From the NCBI GenBank assembly GCA_023139785.1, contig JAGLMX010000029.1:1-7160 (forward strand): 7,160 nucleotides of DNA, given 5' to 3'. Positions within the stretch are counted from its first letter, which is position 1, and each line of letters starts with the position of its first letter. The position numbers and the translations under genes are program-made. Below, in pieces: positions 6,901 through 7,160 of the stretch. The stretch comes from Candidatus Aenigmatarchaeota archaeon (lineage in GTDB: Archaea > EX4484-52 > B79-G9). The notes under the pieces are model-generated. The model was not told the DNA's origin. It did not search any database and saw nothing but the letters and a program-made list of their open reading frames with translations.

Positions 6901-7160
6901 GAATACATTTCACATGATCCGCAGTGCCAGAAGGACAAGTTGTATGGGGCAAAAAAGATTCTGGAGTTTATTGAAGGCAAAGCCCCGCAAGAACCTCAAA
7001 CATATAATAACCCCGAAAGCCCAAGTTCTACTGAAAAAGACCCCACACAAAAGGCGGATGATGAAAACACAACCCTGCCTTTTGCAGAAAAAGAAGCAAG
7101 AAACGGCGTCCTTGCCAACCTATATGCCTCAGAGGTACTGAGCGCGAAAGGAGAGCACGA
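3934..7160 (+). CDS. Large multidomain protein with zinc ribbon and TraB/TIKI/ChaN-like domain (3' end off window)
   Basis: The frame is open for 1075 codons and runs off the window. Layout (residues from ATG 3934): 8-70, helical hairpins resembling TPR or MIT packing; 75-190, basic then coiled helical region; 190-265, Pro/Glu/Ser/Lys-rich linker; 280-500, alternating strands and helices that I cannot assign; 500-560, charged helices; 567-583, zinc ribbon with Cys567, 570, 580 and 583; 592-675, helical; 676-715, Asn/Ser/Asp/Lys linker; 717-912, a TraB/TIKI/ChaN/EreA-like domain with His727, Glu754, Arg868 and His896; 912-1011, helical; 1012-1050, a third Pro/Glu/Thr-rich linker. No signal peptide or membrane helix is visible, so it is probably cytoplasmic. 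In-frame TAA at 3898 limits the start; GTG 3925 is an alternative adding three residues. Arginine codons are mixed and base composition looks AT-richer than in the HerA-like gene. The gene has its own promoter. Overall function is unknown; the reading frame is certain and the domain call is moderate. Confidence 0.85.
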   Translation, partial: MRRQPKQDVEDAIECAEKYLDKNDLSGAENKYHLALRYIEAYQKRSLKISNLSALSNRLDAIQAELLRKTSNQDGYSYLSFNLRMVRTRFYSDYGDIIREYETYDQSGKRKTGWRSILTRSTRKRDELKEKLSKIGYLGIRELQELTEKRSSENNKEQQESLDDKIRQEIRKLPETLKPVVESYFKEAKKSSTETKNDSPQLVEPEDSEKEQSLSEPIIPQTSQDNSGRQRPEPVKLEEEDKPAPQKIEPSRTEQEYDDRIKKLNMHSQGTQSKTSTHLGSGTYIMNSYGHIIDKDTGIDRKVDEKTKEQYIWLIGIKDEKKGILLLIDKDNISVASPISYCNFENSRVEEGIGIYVTDRFSTGIKNTLEAAHDAIKKYKGKGPYDEDLVFKDFVVMDKILDKINTAPVNEELVSAVYKQAQNNVPFRADFEGIQAIDSLLKEKMPRKIYIGNNITSINISGRDIIITDVSEGIKAKQIPVTGEIKLFEMNVAFKEIVQDYEAGEIENKKAIEAAGKIIELLNNPSLDAADAAERDRLVEQISNKIESWKQESEQNSNGAVEPKLYCGVCGRELNSDRSCKHCTYTDVTYGHEKNLMDTLLGHSWETDSPERVGAWIIAREFSKLVNSHVISKEDYPKNVAEIDELLQKLSSKQLEEDAHKSLQTIYTTFVENNRIFRNNALGTGNSENVDSNNNHSDGQSSRDAPDEKKNLPEHKKPKLIYLPMYHKTHKDFINCMFSEQVNGLNEEDLCVIEDFRESEKLRNLSGTVYNRISMGEDPEKSMKFSDGRKIMPIECFNEFMQDLVRCIFNKKFSIFVEPSSESAERGLQDFEFNIPKAISAFMTGNLEVCFQYIVAGVQCMAKSVRVRDKLTTEMIEKFCVKAPDKNILVIRGGTHYLYELLHERLHNRYSCKEVVPSIGYHVTQMNELITRVARGDNVSDNEIKLFGFRGIVTQEISCLFYTGCNNETIKTTRKITDSLELEDLYSLSEYISHDPQCQKDKLYGAKKILEFIEGKAPQEPQTYNNPESPSSTEKDPTQKADDENTTLPFAEKEARNGVLANLYASEVLSAKGEH
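5632..5682 (+). other. Zinc-ribbon segment of the large protein
   Basis: Residues 567-583 contain Cys-Gly-Val-Cys and, nine residues later, Cys-Lys-His-Cys. This C-X2-C-X9-C-X2-C spacing is typical of short rubredoxin-like zinc ribbons that bind nucleic acid or protein. It lies between a charged helical segment and the helical region before the TraB-like domain. Confidence 0.75.
6082..6669 (+). other. TraB/TIKI/ChaN/EreA-like domain within the large protein
   Basis: Residues about 717-912. The superfamily folds from two similar halves, each with a strand ending in a G-X2-H-type motif; the first half also has a strand ending in a conserved Glu followed by Arg, and the second an Arg-Asp/Asn helix. 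Here KLIYLPMYHKTH (719-730) gives P-X2-H with His727. DLCVIEDFRES (749-759) gives Glu754 and Arg757. FMTGNLEV (842-849) resembles the 'Y-X2-G-D/N-L-E' helix. VRVRDKLTTEMIEKF (865-879) gives Arg868-Asp869. NILVIRGGTHYLYELL (887-902) gives G-X2-H with His896, and KEVVPSI (913-919) is a plausible next strand. Known members include the Wnt-cleaving metalloprotease TIKI, the conjugation pheromone regulator TraB/PrgY, the haem-binding ChaN and erythromycin esterase EreA. The match is by eye; the first-motif Gly is replaced by Pro724. Confidence 0.5.

Noticed and set aside
1..7160. CRISPR array, tRNA, rRNA, insertion-sequence ends
   Set aside because: I found no regularly spaced repeats, tRNA cloverleaf, rRNA-like sequence or transposase on either strand.

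Overview
The window looks archaeal. The evidence is a HerA-family DNA-translocating ATPase, two BRE/TATA-type promoters, a promoter-to-start spacing that implies a leaderless mRNA, and a winged-helix/minimal-nucleotidyltransferase plus HEPN gene pair of the kind frequent in archaea. A small-genome (DPANN-like) or euryarchaeal lineage is possible, but nothing here fixes the taxon. All genes are on the + strand and use the standard code.

Layout. (1) 2-2662: a two-gene unit. An acidic, coiled-coil protein of about 205 residues lies 6 nt upstream of a 678-residue HerA-like ATPase with Walker A, Walker B (EEAH) and an appended winged helix plus an unexplained C-terminal domain. (2) 2681-3673: a self-contained cassette with its own BRE/TATA promoter, a perfect 16-bp palindrome at the expected transcription start, a winged-helix/MNT nucleotidyltransferase gene, and a HEPN gene overlapping it by one base. 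It resembles a HEPN/MNT (type VII-like) toxin-antitoxin module, but the HEPN protein carries Tyr where the catalytic His is expected. Its arginine codons (AGA/AGG) differ from those of the CGC-preferring genes to its left. (3) 3674-3933: a 260-nt spacer ending in a second TATA-type promoter. (4) 3934-7160: an uninterrupted reading frame of at least 1075 codons that runs off the right edge. It encodes a modular protein: helical N-terminus, charged linker, uncharacterised alpha/beta region, four-Cys zinc ribbon, helical segment, linker, a domain I recognise as TraB/TIKI/ChaN/EreA-like, and another linker.

How they may work together. The first two genes are probably co-expressed, so the coiled-coil protein is the natural partner or adaptor of the HerA ring. 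The MNT/HEPN pair is probably autoregulated through its palindrome. The large protein has its own promoter, and its link to the other genes is by proximity only. HerA ATPases, HEPN/MNT pairs and large multidomain proteins of unknown function often sit together in defence or mobile-element islands. The window fits that picture but does not prove it.
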